Numbered from the stretch's first letter, positions 1 through 10,069 are shown. The stretch: DNA of 64,000 nt from Ruegeria sp. ANG-S4 (GCF_000814005.1 NZ_JWLK01000004.1:390336-454335); one strand, 5' to 3'. Program-made: numbers and translations. Notes: a model not told the origin generated them from the letters alone.

Positions 1-1354
1 CGGGGCGTCCGAAGACAAGCTGATGGATGCTCGGGGCAACGATATCAGCTTCATCTTTCAGGAACCAATGACCTCACTCAACCCGTTGCACACGATCCAG
101 AAACAGATGGCCGAGTCGCTGGCGTTGCACCAAGGCTTGAGCGGCGATGCAGCAAAGGATCGGATCATCGAGTTGCTGACCAAAGTCGGTATCCGCGACC
201 CAGAAGAGCGGTTGGACAGCTATCCGCACCAATTGTCAGGCGGCCAACGGCAGCGGGTCATGATCGCGATGGCATTGGCGAACAAGCCCGACATATTGAT
301 TGCGGACGAACCCACCACGGCATTGGACGTGACTATCCAAGCCCAGATCCTTGACTTGCTGGCAGAGCTTCAGAAATCGGAAAACATGGGGATGCTTTTC
401 ATCACCCATGACTTGGGTATTGTCCGCAGAATTGCAGATCGCGTCTGCGTCATGAAAGACGGAGAGATTGTCGAAACCGGTGTCACGTCCGAGATTTTCG
501 ACACCCCACAGCATCCTTACACGCGAAAGCTGCTTGCTGCGGAACCTTCGGGTGAACCTGATCCGGTGGGTGAAAACGCGGAAGAGGTTGCGCGTACGGA
601 ACATCTGAAGGTTTGGTTTCCGATCCAGCGGGGGTTCCTGAAACGGACAGTCGGTTACGTGAAGGCAGTCAACGATGCGACGCTGAGCGTTCGCGCGGGG
701 GAAACGCTGGGCATTGTCGGCGAAAGCGGCTCAGGTAAAACCACGCTCGCGCTGGCCATCATGCGATTGATCGCGTCCGAGGGTGGGATCACCTTCCGCG
801 ATCAGGATGTGCGGCGCTGGTCCACGCGCGAGCTGCGGCGACTGCGCAAGGACATGCAGATCGTGTTTCAGGACCCGTTCGGCAGCCTCAGCCCGCGTAT
901 GACCTGTATGCAAATCATTGCTGAAGGCTTGGCCATCCACAAGGTCGACCCACATCGCGCACCGCGCGAATTGGTAGCTGAGGTCATGACAGAGGTGGGT
1001 TTGGATCCCGCTGCGATGGATCGCTATCCCCACGAATTTTCGGGCGGTCAACGACAACGCATCGCCATTGCGCGTGCCATGGTTCTGCGACCTAAGCTGT
1101 TGGTTCTGGACGAGCCGACCAGTGCGCTGGATATGACCGTGCAGGTGCAAATTGTTGATCTGTTGCGCGATCTCCAGCGCAAATACGGGCTGGCCTATCT
1201 GTTCATCAGTCACGACCTCAAGGTCGTCCGCGCGATGTCGCACAACGTTATCGTCATGCGCAACGGTGACGTGGTCGAAATGGGATCGGCCGAGGACCTG
1301 TTCGAAAACGCCCAGACCGACTACACCCGCGAATTGATTGCGGCAGCGGGCTGA
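1..1354 (+). CDS. Peptide-type ABC transporter, tandem ATP-binding protein (5' end cut by window)
   Basis: Two ABC ATPase domains in one chain, as in YejF/GsiA-type oligopeptide importers; it would energise uptake of peptides at the inner membrane. The reading frame is open to base 2, so the start and the first Walker A lie outside the window. Visible in domain 1: Q-loop [10 protein letters not shown], signature LSGGQRQRV, Walker [14 protein letters not shown] and H-loop ITHD. Domain 2 is complete: Walker [50 protein letters not shown]. The usual peptide-family linker motif (HPYTRKLL) follows domain 1. Permease and binding-protein genes are presumably upstream, out of view. The exact substrate cannot be read from the sequence. 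Confidence 0.9.
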   Translation, partial: GASEDKLMDARGNDISFIFQEPMTSLNPLHTIQKQMAESLALHQGLSGDAAKDRIIELLTKVGIRDPEERLDSYPHQLSGGQRQRVMIAMALANKPDILIADEPTTALDVTIQAQILDLLAELQKSENMGMLFITHDLGIVRRIADRVCVMKDGEIVETGVTSEIFDTPQHPYTRKLLAAEPSGEPDPVGENAEEVARTEHLKVWFPIQRGFLKRTVGYVKAVNDATLSVRAGETLGIVGESGSGKTTLALAIMRLIASEGGITFRDQDVRRWSTRELRRLRKDMQIVFQDPFGSLSPRMTCMQIIAEGLAIHKVDPHRAPRELVAEVMTEVGLDPAAMDRYPHEFSGGQRQRIAIARAMVLRPKLLVLDEPTSALDMTVQVQIVDLLRDLQRKYGLAYLFISHDLKVVRAMSHNVIVMRNGDVVEMGSAEDLFENAQTDYTRELIAAAG

Positions 1355-1365
1355 CCCAAGCCCGC
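1346..1365 (+). terminator. Possible terminator hairpin at the ABC transporter 3' end
   Basis: GCGGGCT-gaccca-AGCCCGC forms a 7-bp GC-rich stem with a 6-nt loop overlapping the stop codon. There is only a weak T-rich tail (gctgatttat). The next gene converges on it, so a terminator here makes sense, but the tail is poor. Confidence 0.35.
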
Positions 1366-1374
1366 GCTGATTTA

Positions 1375-3303
1375 TCAGGCGTTTGCGCTTTCCTTGGCGG
1401 CGGCCTTTGGCACCGGTCCACGTAGTTCTTCATAGTGATCGAAGCTCAACTTGACCCAGCCGGTGCCGCGTGTGGCGCTTGCAAGGCTGCGATGCAACTC
1501 GTCTTCGGCAACAGCGGGCAACTGAGCATTGAAGATCTCCCAGCCCGAGGCGTTCGGGTTGCCTTCAAATCCCAGCACCTGACCCTGAAGCGAGCTGATC
1601 GTGGGCACCAGATCACCAACGAAGTCCGAAGGCAGATGGATCTCGGCGCTCAGGATCGGTTGCAGAACCACGGGTTTTGCTTGCGGCAGGGCCTCGCGTA
1701 CAGCGTTCTTGCCCGCTGTGCGGAAGGCAAAGTCCGAACTGTCGACGTTGTGATGCTTGCCATCGCTCAGCGTGACTTTGACGTCAACGACGGGAAAGCC
1801 CTCGGGCCCTTGTGCCAGCGCGTCCTTGGCGCCGTGTTCGACCGACGGGATATAGTTCTTGGGAACCGCGCCGCCTTTTACGACTTCCTCGAACTGAAAA
1901 CCGGACCCGCGCGGCATCGGCGCGACCGAAATGACGACATCGGCAAACTGTCCTGCACCGCCGGATTGCTTGCGATGGCGGTGGCGATGTTCAACGGGCG
2001 CGCGGATGGTTTCGCGATAAGCGGTCTCAACGGGGTCGGCCACGATTTCGATCCCGAAATCCTCGGCCAGTTTCGCGGTGACCCGTCGCATATGTTGCGG
2101 ACCCTGCGATCCCAGGATCGCATGCCCGCTCAACTCATCCTGTGCCAGATGCAGCCCCGGGTCGATCTCACCCATCCGGCTTAGTGCGTTGGACAGCCGC
2201 ACGTCGTCGCGTTCATGGGCTGGTGAGACGATCTGACGATGTGCAACAGGATGCGAAGAGGCCCATTCCGGCAGTGGCGTCGCCTTGTTGCTGTCATAGA
2301 TGTTGCCGGGGTTCAAATGGTCGGACTTTACCGCCAGCCCGATCTGACCCGCCTGCAACTCGGCGATCTGGGTCTTGGCATCCAATCCGGTCAGGTTGCC
2401 GACGGTCTCGCCCCCCAGCAATTCATGCGCTTTGATGCCATCGCCCAAACCCCGCAGCACGATGATCTTGCCGATATGCTTTTTCACATCTGCAAATCCG
2501 GCTATGGCGCGAGCGTTTCCTTCGGCCTCATCCCGCCCAGCGGCAATGTCGAATTCCGGCGCTTCGTGGCGCAGCGCTTTCATCAGCCGTGTCAGTCCGT
2601 TGCCGTGGCAGGCCGCGCCCAGGCAGGCCGGGATCAGTTGATGGTTCTGCAACACTTGCGCGGCAAGGTCGTAAACCTCTGCGCTGGGGGGCTGTTTGTC
2701 CTCGATCAGCTGTTCAAGCAGGTGGTCGTCAAAGTCCGAAAGCGTCTCCAAAAGCTCGGTCCGGGCTTCTTGTTCACGGTCTTCCACCGACTTGGGCAGC
2801 TCGATCAGAGCCGAAGGCTGGCCTTCCTGGTACTTCCATGCTCGTTCCGAGATCAGGTCGACCGCACCAATGATCGTATCGCCTTCGCGGATCGGGACCT
2901 GTCGCAGCGCGATGTGATGCGAACAATAGGTTTGTAGCGCCGCGATAATGTCACGGATGCGCCCGTTAGGATTGTCCATACGATTAATAAACAGGAAACA
3001 GGGAATTCCGGCCTCTTCCACCAATCGCAGGTAGGGCGCACACAAGACCGCCGCGTCCGGGTCCGGTGGAACAACGACGACTGCGGCATCCGAAATGGCC
3101 ATAGCTGGTCCAACGTAGGCCAGCGCGTCGCCTCCTCCGTCTACGTCGATCGCGCACCAGGGCTCGTCCAAGTAAGAAAAACCGTGCAAATGCACGGTTC
3201 CGGAAACATCGAATGTGGTGGGCCGCCCGTCGAGGCGGCTGATAGCCTCGACCAGAGTGGATTTGCCCGATTGGGTCGGGCCAAGGACGGTGAAAACGCG
3301 CAT
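1375..3303 (-). CDS. Divergent elongation factor G-like GTPase
   Basis: 642-residue EF-G paralogue of the EF-G2-like family. P-loop GPTQSGKST lies at the N-terminus and the G4 motif NRMD is present; domains III-V are recognisable by KKHIGKIIVLRG, RHRHRKQSGGAGQFADV and GGAVPKNYIPSVEHG, which parallel fusA in this window. The GTPase region is eroded: the RGIT switch I motif is absent and G3 reads DVDGGGD instead of DTPGH. I place the start at 3303 (MRVFTVLGP) because AGAGGG precedes it by about nine bases; an in-frame codon at 3330 lacks this. Convergent with the upstream ABC gene. Its role is unknown; it is not the canonical translocase, which is fusA at 37616. Confidence 0.85.
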   Translation of the reverse strand: MRVFTVLGPTQSGKSTLVEAISRLDGRPTTFDVSGTVHLHGFSYLDEPWCAIDVDGGGDALAYVGPAMAISDAAVVVVPPDPDAAVLCAPYLRLVEEAGIPCFLFINRMDNPNGRIRDIIAALQTYCSHHIALRQVPIREGDTIIGAVDLISERAWKYQEGQPSALIELPKSVEDREQEARTELLETLSDFDDHLLEQLIEDKQPPSAEVYDLAAQVLQNHQLIPACLGAACHGNGLTRLMKALRHEAPEFDIAAGRDEAEGNARAIAGFADVKKHIGKIIVLRGLGDGIKAHELLGGETVGNLTGLDAKTQIAELQAGQIGLAVKSDHLNPGNIYDSNKATPLPEWASSHPVAHRQIVSPAHERDDVRLSNALSRMGEIDPGLHLAQDELSGHAILGSQGPQHMRRVTAKLAEDFGIEIVADPVETAYRETIRAPVEHRHRHRKQSGGAGQFADVVISVAPMPRGSGFQFEEVVKGGAVPKNYIPSVEHGAKDALAQGPEGFPVVDVKVTLSDGKHHNVDSSDFAFRTAGKNAVREALPQAKPVVLQPILSAEIHLPSDFVGDLVPTISSLQGQVLGFEGNPNASGWEIFNAQLPAVAEDELHRSLASATRGTGWVKLSFDHYEELRGPVPKAAAKESANA

Positions 3304-3492
3304 GAGTGCTGTCCCTCTTTCAGGTTGCAATTGGCTGCGCGAAAGGGGCTGCCCAACGCCGTGGCGTCGGAGAGGATTGTCTGCAAGTTAGCCTGCCTCA
3401 GGCCATGAGCGGCGATGCCAGCTCACCCTTCGAGTTTGGAAAAAACGGCGGGTCCCCGTCAAGCCCCTGTGCCGGGCAATGCGAAAGGGCGC

Positions 3493-4848
3493 TCAGATTG
3501 CCGAACTGTGGCCGGCCTTGCTGAGGTCGTAGGCGTCAAAGCTGCGCGCAATCATCCGGGTCAGGGCGCGGGCCTCGGGCGGGATGAACAAACCGTCGTC
3601 GCTGACGTGCAGCAGCCCGTCGAAAGCAAGATTGGCGGCATCGAACATGCGGCGCAGGTCGCTTGATGAGATCGCGTGATCCCGCAAAATCTCGGCGGAA
3701 CTGATACGAAAGTCGCACATCAGCGCCTCGATCAATCGGGCGCGTAGTATGTCCTGATCTTTGAAGAGATGCCCACGCGCCGTAGAAAAATGCCCGTCCC
3801 TGATCGCCTTGGTGTGGGCCGATGTCGCGGGTGCGTTTTGCGCATAGCCCTGCGGGAAACGCGAGATCGAGCTGGCCCCCAGGCCAATCAGAACCGGGGC
3901 CTGATCGTCAGTATAGCCCTGAAAGTTCCGCTTCAAACGACCGGTGCGCTGCGCATGGGTCAACCCGTCGTTCTGAGTTGCAAAGTGATCAATGCCGATT
4001 TCAGCATAGTTGTCCCACATGAACAGCCGTCGCGCGGTCTCGAACAGCGTCAAGCGTTGCTCGGGCGTGGGCAACACGTCCGAGGGGATCATCTGCTGCC
4101 GCTTTGCCATCCAGGGCACGTGGGCATAGCCGTATAGTGCGACGCGATCCGGTGACAGCGACAGCAGTTTTTGAACGCTTTCCGTCATCCGGGAACGTGT
4201 TTGGTGCGGCAAGCCATAGAGAATATCGGCGTTCAGACTGGCAATCCCACGCGCACGGATCATTTCGACAGCGTCGCGGGTCGTGTCATAGCTTTGAATT
4301 CGACCGATGGTCTTTTGAATGTCGCTGTCGAAGTCCTGAACCCCTATTGAGGCGCGGTTCATTCCGGCCTCGGCCAGCACATCCAAACGCGCCTCGTCCA
4401 CTTCGTTCGGATCAATCTCGACCGAAAATTCAGCGTCGCGGCCCAAGGGCACCGTCTCAAAGATACGGGTTGCCAGATCCCGCATCAGTTGTGGGTTCAG
4501 CAGCGTCGGCGTGCCGCCGCCCCAATGCAGGCGCGACAGTGTCACGCCCTCCGGCAGGCGGTCCGCCAGCAGGTCCAGCTCGGCCTTCAGGACATCCACA
4601 TAGGCAACGACCGGGTTGTCGGTCTGCGTCCCTTGGGTGCGACAGGCGCAAAACCAGCATAGTCTTCGACAGAAGGGCACATGGACATAAAGCGAAACCG
4701 CGCTGCCCGGCGCGATGCCGGAAATCCAGTCACCGAATACATCTGACCCCACGTCATTGCTGAAATGGGGGGCGGTTGGATAGCTTGTGTAACGCGGGAC
4801 TTTCGCGTCAAATAGTCCAAGCTGTGCCAATTGCTGTTTTGCTATCAT
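3493..4848 (-). CDS. hemN: Oxygen-independent coproporphyrinogen III oxidase (HemN)
   Basis: Radical-SAM enzyme that oxidatively decarboxylates coproporphyrinogen III to protoporphyrinogen IX without oxygen, a cytoplasmic step of haem synthesis. The N-terminus has the HemN hallmark VPRYTSYPTAPHF followed by the cluster motif C60-x3-C64-x2-C67 with C69 next to it, then HWGGGTPT. Length (451 residues) is normal for HemN rather than the shorter HemW. The ATG at 4848 has no Shine-Dalgarno sequence; an FNR box at 4884-4897 and a TATAGC at 4858-4863 place the predicted transcript start almost on the ATG (see findings). Divergent from fnrL, a common arrangement in Rhodobacteraceae. The window also encodes the aerobic isoenzyme hemF. 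Confidence 0.95.
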   Translation of the reverse strand: MIAKQQLAQLGLFDAKVPRYTSYPTAPHFSNDVGSDVFGDWISGIAPGSAVSLYVHVPFCRRLCWFCACRTQGTQTDNPVVAYVDVLKAELDLLADRLPEGVTLSRLHWGGGTPTLLNPQLMRDLATRIFETVPLGRDAEFSVEIDPNEVDEARLDVLAEAGMNRASIGVQDFDSDIQKTIGRIQSYDTTRDAVEMIRARGIASLNADILYGLPHQTRSRMTESVQKLLSLSPDRVALYGYAHVPWMAKRQQMIPSDVLPTPEQRLTLFETARRLFMWDNYAEIGIDHFATQNDGLTHAQRTGRLKRNFQGYTDDQAPVLIGLGASSISRFPQGYAQNAPATSAHTKAIRDGHFSTARGHLFKDQDILRARLIEALMCDFRISSAEILRDHAISSSDLRRMFDAANLAFDGLLHVSDDGLFIPPEARALTRMIARSFDAYDLSKAGHSSAI

Positions 4849-4883
4849 ATCGATACGGCTATACCGGGGGACGCTCGGAAACC

Positions 4884-4897
4884 TTGACCGAGATCAA
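4884..4897. promoter_or_regulatory. FNR/FnrL box between hemN and fnrL
   Basis: TTGACcgagATCAA matches the FNR half-site pattern TTGAC/T-N4-ATCAA. It is centred 42 bp upstream of the hemN ATG and ends 12 bp before the preferred fnrL start. From this position it could activate hemN as a class II site; for fnrL it could only block transcription or translation initiation. Confidence 0.85.
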
Positions 4898-4909
4898 ATG
4901 GACAGGCGG

Positions 4910-5653
4910 ATGACACTCAAAGCACTGTATGAGCACTCAAACTGTGACGATTGCCCGATCAGGCACCGGGCAGTCTGTGCGCATTGCGAGAAAGATGAAC
5001 TCGAACAGCTGGAAGAGATCAAATATTACCGCAGCTTCGAGGCAGGTCAGACCCTTATCTGGTCCGGCGATCAAATGAGTTTTGTCGGTTCGGTCGTATC
5101 TGGAATCGCGTCCCTGACACAAACGATGGAGGACGGGCGCACCCAAATGGTCGGCCTGTTGCTGCCCAGTGATTTTGTCGGTCGCCCTGGGCGCGAAGTA
5201 GCCCCCTACGATGTTCAAGCAACCACCGATCTGGTGATGTGTTGTTTTCGAAAAAAACCGTTTGAACAACTGATGGCAACGACACCGCATATCGCGCACC
5301 GGCTGTTGCAGATGACACTGGACGAGTTGGACGCCGCGCGGGAATGGATGCTGGTTTTGGGACGCAAAACCGCGCGGGAAAAAATTGCCAGTCTGTTGTC
5401 GATCATTGCGCGTCGCGATGCCTCTATCAACAAGGCCGGGATGGCCGGACCAATTGTGTTCGATCTGCCGCTGACGCGTGAGGCAATGGCAGATTATCTG
5501 GGGCTGACACTGGAAACGGTCAGCCGCCAAATCTCGGCTCTGAAAAGGGACGGTGTCATCACGCTGGAAGGCAAGCGGCATGTCACCATCCCCGATATGG
5601 GCCGTCTGATGGAAGAGGCGGGCGATGATACCGATGGCGGTTTTCTGGTCTGA
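4910..5653 (+). CDS. fnrL: FnrL, Crp/Fnr-family oxygen-sensing regulator
   Basis: Anaerobic/microaerobic transcription regulator that binds a [4Fe-4S] cluster. N-terminal cysteines C12-x2-C15-x7-C23 (plus C26) and a distal pair C111-C112 fit the FnrL cluster pattern. A cNMP-like beta-roll follows, then a C-terminal winged helix (LTREAMADYLGLTLETVSRQ) with the E-x2-SR recognition residues of FNR. I use the ATG at 4910 (247 residues) because the in-frame ATG at 4898 abuts the FNR box and would have no ribosome-binding site. Its likely targets lie on both sides: hemN, usp, ccoNOQP and ccoGHIS all have matching boxes. Confidence 0.93.
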   Translation: MTLKALYEHSNCDDCPIRHRAVCAHCEKDELEQLEEIKYYRSFEAGQTLIWSGDQMSFVGSVVSGIASLTQTMEDGRTQMVGLLLPSDFVGRPGREVAPYDVQATTDLVMCCFRKKPFEQLMATTPHIAHRLLQMTLDELDAAREWMLVLGRKTAREKIASLLSIIARRDASINKAGMAGPIVFDLPLTREAMADYLGLTLETVSRQISALKRDGVITLEGKRHVTIPDMGRLMEEAGDDTDGGFLV

Positions 5654-5684
5654 GCAGTGACCGATTAGCGATCAGGAGGGAACA

Positions 5685-5939
5685 ATGGAATTTTCAAGCA
5701 TCCTTGCCATGCTGTTCATTGGCGCAATCGCGGGTTGGCTGTCTGGCAAAATCATGGAAGGCCGGGGATTTGGCCTGATCGGCAATATCATCGTCGGGGT
5801 CGTCGGTGCATTTTTGTCCGGCACGATCTTTCCAGCGCTTGGGTTTGCGGTTGGCGGTGGACTGTTTTCGTCAATTTTCTTTGCAACGGTGGGGGCAGTG
5901 ATCTTGTTGTTCCTGATCGGGCTCGTGCGCAAAGCGTAA
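5685..5939 (+). CDS. GlsB/YeaQ/YmgE-type small membrane protein
   Basis: 84 residues, almost entirely three glycine-rich hydrophobic segments (about 5-22, 29-50, 57-80), with the family pattern GAIAGWLSGKIMEGRGFGLIGN. Members are inner-membrane proteins linked to stress responses; the molecular role is not known. A strong ribosome-binding site (AGGAGGG) precedes the ATG by six bases. It follows fnrL by 31 bp and may be cotranscribed. Confidence 0.85.
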   Translation: MEFSSILAMLFIGAIAGWLSGKIMEGRGFGLIGNIIVGVVGAFLSGTIFPALGFAVGGGLFSSIFFATVGAVILLFLIGLVRKA

Positions 5940-6185
5940 GGCCTGAGGCCGCGCAGTTACCACGTTCAACCTGACAGTCCTTTGCCCTTGAATGGACCCA
6001 AACCCCGGCTTGATTTGTAAAGCCAACACCTGGCCAAGACCCGGTGCGCCAGATCGCGTCTAACAAATGCCGGGCGTTCTGTATTTCAGAAAGCTCGGCG
6101 ACGTCGTTTGGCTGAAGCTATGTATTGGCACGTTGGAATTGTGTAACCTCGCGCCAAATTAGGAAATCTCGAAAGGGAACACCGA

Positions 6186-6602
6186 ATGATTGCTTACGTC
6201 ACCGTTGGTGTTGATGACATCGCACGTGCCGAGCGGTTTTATTCTGCGTTCCTTCCCGCCCTTGGTTACGAATTGGAAAGATACCACGGAGACCTGAGCT
6301 ACGCGCTGCCCACACAGCCCGACCAGACGAACCAACCGCCGGAGTTCTATGTAAAGTCACCCTTTGACGGACAATCGGCTTCGGTCGGCAACGGAACCAT
6401 GGTTGCATTCGAGGCGCGCAATCAAGCGCAGGTCCGCGACCTTCACGCAGCTGCGCTTGCAGCCGGCGGCTCGGATGAAGGGGCGCCGGGTTTCCGCGCC
6501 TCTTATGGACCTCAATTCTACGTTGGCTACTTGCGCGATCCTCAGGGCAACAAAATCGCACTTTTTTCCAGCGACCCCAGTGAACCCGGACGCGATGGGT
6601 AG
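6186..6602 (+). CDS. VOC-family (glyoxalase/bleomycin-resistance fold) protein
   Basis: 138 residues with the two beta-alpha-beta-beta-beta modules of the vicinal-oxygen-chelate fold: N-terminal VTVGVDDIARAERFYSAFLPALGY and C-terminal FYVGYLRDPQGNKIALFS. Such single-domain proteins are metal-dependent lyases, dioxygenases or antibiotic-binding proteins; the substrate cannot be told. AAAGGGA precedes the ATG by about seven bases. It converges with the usp gene; no clear terminator separates them. Confidence 0.85.
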   Translation: MIAYVTVGVDDIARAERFYSAFLPALGYELERYHGDLSYALPTQPDQTNQPPEFYVKSPFDGQSASVGNGTMVAFEARNQAQVRDLHAAALAAGGSDEGAPGFRASYGPQFYVGYLRDPQGNKIALFSSDPSEPGRDG

Positions 6603-6670
6603 CGTAATCGATCTCAACACTGCCCTTTCGGGTTAATGCAATCTGATTTGATCCGAAACTGCCTGCGCGA

Positions 6671-7510
6671 TCAGTGGGCCAGAAAAACCGGTACCGTTGC
6701 CTGTTCCAGCATGTTGCGGGTTGCACCGCCCAAAATCGCCTCGCGAAAGCGGGAATGCCCGTAAGCACCCATGACGATCATATCGGCCTCTGTGTCTGCT
6801 GCGTGCCTGTTCAGGATATCGGAGACTCGGGTCATGGTTTTGCTGAGGACGTCAATTTCGCATTTGACGCCGTGGCGCGACAACATCTGTGACAGCATTC
6901 CGCCGGGGTCGGACCGATCCGGCCCGTGCCGCGGTGGATCAATAACCACGATCCGCACAAGTTCAGCCTGCTTCAGGAAAGGCAGGGCGCGGCGAATGGC
7001 GCGCATCGCCTCGACGCTTTCGTTCCAACCAACCAAAACGGTGTGAGGGACCGAGAATGGCTCAACGTCTTCGGGCACCACAAGGGCAGGGGCGTGGCCG
7101 TCAAACATTGCGGCCTCGATTATGGGTTCCGCCTCGGCGGTACGATCCTGACCGTAGGGTTGGGGCAGAACGACTAGGTCCGAAAACCGGGCGCGATGGG
7201 CCACGTGGCGGTTGATATCCGCAATCTGCGCAACACCGTTTTCGGCGGACCAGCGAACGCCCGACTTTCCCAAATAATCCTTCGCGAAGCTCAGCAAATC
7301 GTCGGCTTCGGCATTGGCGCGGGCCAACGTCTCCTGCAGGATCAGGGCGTTTGCACCGGCGTAATAATACCCGGTCTGACTGCGGTCGACGCCCAGACAC
7401 AAAGCTTCGGCATGTGCATCCTGTGCATCCGCAAGCATCGCCATTTGTGCCAGCGCCGCCTTCGCTTTCTCAGTTTCGGTCATGACTGTGAGCAGAGTTT
7501 TATACGCCAT
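6671..7510 (-). CDS. Tandem universal stress protein (UspA family)
   Basis: 279 residues made of two Usp domains; the second retains the nucleotide-binding signature G-AYGHSRFREAILGGATRN. The N-terminal copy (MAYKTLLTVMTETEKA) is more divergent. I take the start at 7510, which has GAGG six bases upstream; a longer frame to 7546 lacks one. Divergent from ccoN with an FNR box in the shared 196-bp gap, so it may be induced at low oxygen. Usp genes beside cbb3 oxidase genes are common in Rhodobacteraceae; the specific role is unknown. Confidence 0.88.
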   Translation of the reverse strand: MAYKTLLTVMTETEKAKAALAQMAMLADAQDAHAEALCLGVDRSQTGYYYAGANALILQETLARANAEADDLLSFAKDYLGKSGVRWSAENGVAQIADINRHVAHRARFSDLVVLPQPYGQDRTAEAEPIIEAAMFDGHAPALVVPEDVEPFSVPHTVLVGWNESVEAMRAIRRALPFLKQAELVRIVVIDPPRHGPDRSDPGGMLSQMLSRHGVKCEIDVLSKTMTRVSDILNRHAADTEADMIVMGAYGHSRFREAILGGATRNMLEQATVPVFLAH

Positions 7511-7598
7511 GTCGGCCTCATATTCTTGACGATTGGAGCTGCCCAACCGTGTAACATATTCAATTCCTTATGCGTGTCACAGAAAACCGGCTATTGTC

Positions 7599-7612
7599 TT
7601 GACACAGATCAA
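7599..7612. promoter_or_regulatory. FNR/FnrL box in the usp-ccoN divergent promoter region
   Basis: TTGACacagATCAA, identical in both half-sites to the other two boxes. It lies 95 bp before the ccoN ATG and 89 bp before the usp ATG, so either or both transcripts could use it as a class II site near -41.5. Confidence 0.85.
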
Positions 7613-7706
7613 AGCAGCATTGGCCGCCGTTCGACAAAACAGCAGCCAGTCAAAAAGGGCTTTGTGCGACACAAGAATCGCACGAGGCATGGCAAAGGGA
7701 CGCAAT

Positions 7707-9314
7707 ATGTCGAATTACATCAAGCTGATCGTGCTTGGTCTTGTGGTGTTGTTTGCCGCCATAGGATCCAATTACGCACGGGATTTGGCGTATCAGGTGC
7801 ATGCGATTCTGGTGATGGTCATCGCCGCCGGATTGTTCATCTGGACGCTGAGAAACACCGATGAGCCAGATATTCTAACCGACCGATCCGCGGAGTACAT
7901 GGATGACGTGATCCGATACGGCGTCATCGCGACTGCGTTCTGGGGTGTTGTCGGGTTTCTGGCGGGGACCTTCATTGCGTTCCAGCTTGCCTTTCCGGGA
8001 CTGAATTTCGAATGGGCACAAGGCTATCTGAATTTCGGGCGTCTTCGCCCCCTGCACACCTCGGCCGTGATTTTTGCCTTTGGAGGCAATGCGTTGATTG
8101 CGACGTCTTTCTATGTGGTGCAGCGCACCAGCGCCGCGCGCTTGTGGGGCGGCAATCTGGCGTGGTTTGTATTCTGGGGTTATCAACTGTTCATCGTGCT
8201 GGCCGCGACGGGCTATATTCTGGGCGGCACTCAGTCCAAGGAATATGCCGAGCCTGAATGGTATGTTGACCTTTGGCTGACCATCGTGTGGGTGGCCTAT
8301 CTGGCCGTATTCCTGGGTACGATCGTCAGACGGAAAGAACCCCACATCTACGTGGCGAACTGGTTCTATCTGGCGTTTATCGTGACCGTTGCCATGCTGC
8401 ACTTGGTCAACAACATGACCATTCCGGTCAGCATCTGGGGCTCGAAATCAGTCATCGTCTGGTCAGGCGTACAAGACGCCATGATCCAGTGGTGGTACGG
8501 CCACAACGCCGTGGGCTTCTTCCTGACCGCAGGCTTCCTGGGCATGATGTACTATTTCATCCCGAAACAGGCCGAGCGTCCGGTCTTCAGCTACAAACTG
8601 TCGATCATCCATTTCTGGGCGCTGATCTTCCTGTATATCTGGGCGGGTCCGCACCACCTGCACTATACAGCGCTGCCGGACTGGGCCTCGACGCTTGGCA
8701 TGGTGTTCTCGGTCGTGCTGTGGATGCCGTCCTGGGGCGGTATGATCAACGGTCTGATGACCCTGTCGGGCGCCTGGGACAAGCTGCGCACCGACCCGAT
8801 CATCCGCATGATGGTGATCTCGGTGGGTTTCTACGGCATGTCCACGTTCGAGGGTCCGATGATGTCGATCCGCGCCGTGAACAGCCTCAGCCACTATACC
8901 GACTGGACCATTGGGCACGTGCATTCGGGCGCGCTGGGCTGGAACGGCATGATCACCTTCGGCGCTCTTTACTTCCTGGTACCTGTCCTGTGGAAGCGCG
9001 AGCGTCTCTACTCGCTGCAAATGGTCAGCTGGCACTTCTGGCTCGCCACCATCGGCATCGTGCTCTACGCCGCGTCGATGTGGGTCACCGGTATCATGGA
9101 AGGCCTGATGTGGCGTGAAGTGGATGCCAACGGCTTCCTGGTGAACTCGTTCGCCGACACAGTGGCCGCCAAGTTCCCGATGTATGTGGTTCGCGGTCTG
9201 GGTGGGGTCCTGTTCCTCGCTGGCTCGGTGATCATGTGCTACAACCTGTGGATGACTGTGCGGAAAGCGCCGGCCAAAGAGGCCAGCCTGACCGTCGCGG
9301 TCCCGGCTGAATAG
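7707..9314 (+). CDS. ccoN: cbb3-type cytochrome c oxidase subunit I (CcoN)
   Basis: Catalytic haem b / haem b3-CuB subunit of the high-affinity terminal oxidase; about twelve membrane helices, reducing O2 to water with proton pumping. Diagnostic segments include [20 protein letters not shown] (low-spin haem region), [19 protein letters not shown] (CuB histidine and active-site tyrosine region), [15 protein letters not shown] and [15 protein letters not shown]. The ATG at 7707 gives 535 residues, a normal CcoN length, and has AAGGGA six bases upstream; the frame is open back to 7533 but that part is not CcoN-like. First gene of ccoNOQP. Confidence 0.96.
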   Translation: MSNYIKLIVLGLVVLFAAIGSNYARDLAYQVHAILVMVIAAGLFIWTLRNTDEPDILTDRSAEYMDDVIRYGVIATAFWGVVGFLAGTFIAFQLAFPGLNFEWAQGYLNFGRLRPLHTSAVIFAFGGNALIATSFYVVQRTSAARLWGGNLAWFVFWGYQLFIVLAATGYILGGTQSKEYAEPEWYVDLWLTIVWVAYLAVFLGTIVRRKEPHIYVANWFYLAFIVTVAMLHLVNNMTIPVSIWGSKSVIVWSGVQDAMIQWWYGHNAVGFFLTAGFLGMMYYFIPKQAERPVFSYKLSIIHFWALIFLYIWAGPHHLHYTALPDWASTLGMVFSVVLWMPSWGGMINGLMTLSGAWDKLRTDPIIRMMVISVGFYGMSTFEGPMMSIRAVNSLSHYTDWTIGHVHSGALGWNGMITFGALYFLVPVLWKRERLYSLQMVSWHFWLATIGIVLYAASMWVTGIMEGLMWREVDANGFLVNSFADTVAAKFPMYVVRGLGGVLFLAGSVIMCYNLWMTVRKAPAKEASLTVAVPAE

Positions 9315-9330
9315 AGGGAGGGCCGGAGCA

Positions 9331-10059
9331 ATGGCAATTCTCGACAAACATAAGATCCTCGAGACCAACGCGACCCTCCTGCTGATCTTCAGCTTTCTGG
9401 TCGTCACCATCGGGGGCATCGTTCAGATCACACCGTTGTTCTATCTTGAGAACACCATCGAGAAGGTAGAGGGTATGCGCCCCTACACCCCTCTCGAAAT
9501 GGCAGGGCGCGAAATCTATCTGCGCGAAGGCTGCTATGTCTGCCACAGCCAGATGATCCGACCCATGCGGGACGAGGTTGAACGGTACGGCCACTACTCG
9601 CTGGCGGCTGAATCGATGTATGATCACCCGTTCCAATGGGGCTCCAAGCGGACCGGGCCTGACCTTGCCCGCGTCGGTGGCCGTTATTCGGATGACTGGC
9701 ATGTGCGCCACCTGCGTGACGCGCAGTCGGTTGTACCGGAATCCGTGATGCCGAAATACGGCTTCCTCGAAAACCGCAAACTGGATGGCGAATACATCGG
9801 CGACATTATGGCCGCGAACGCAGTGGTCGGTACGCCTTACACTGAAGAGATGCTTGCAAATGCTCAGGCTGATTTCCGGGCGCAGGCTGATCCGGACAGC
9901 GACTACGACGGTCTGCTGGAACGCTATGGCGACAAGGTCAATATCCGGAACTTTGACGGGCAGCCCGAGCTGACGGAAGCCGATGCGCTCATCGCGTATC
10001 TGCAGATGCTGGGTACTCTGGTCGATTTCTCGACCTTCACCCCGGATCCGAGCCGCTGA
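9331..10059 (+). CDS. ccoO: cbb3 oxidase subunit II, monohaem cytochrome c (CcoO)
   Basis: 242 residues: one N-terminal membrane anchor (about 15-35) and a periplasmic cytochrome c domain with the haem motif CYVCH at about residue 70 and [13 protein letters not shown] after it. It passes electrons from CcoP to CcoN. A GGAGG sequence lies upstream and the gene follows ccoN by 16 bp. Length and motifs are normal for the family. Confidence 0.96.
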   Translation: MAILDKHKILETNATLLLIFSFLVVTIGGIVQITPLFYLENTIEKVEGMRPYTPLEMAGREIYLREGCYVCHSQMIRPMRDEVERYGHYSLAAESMYDHPFQWGSKRTGPDLARVGGRYSDDWHVRHLRDAQSVVPESVMPKYGFLENRKLDGEYIGDIMAANAVVGTPYTEEMLANAQADFRAQADPDSDYDGLLERYGDKVNIRNFDGQPELTEADALIAYLQMLGTLVDFSTFTPDPSR

Positions 10060-10069
10060 GGAGGGTTTC

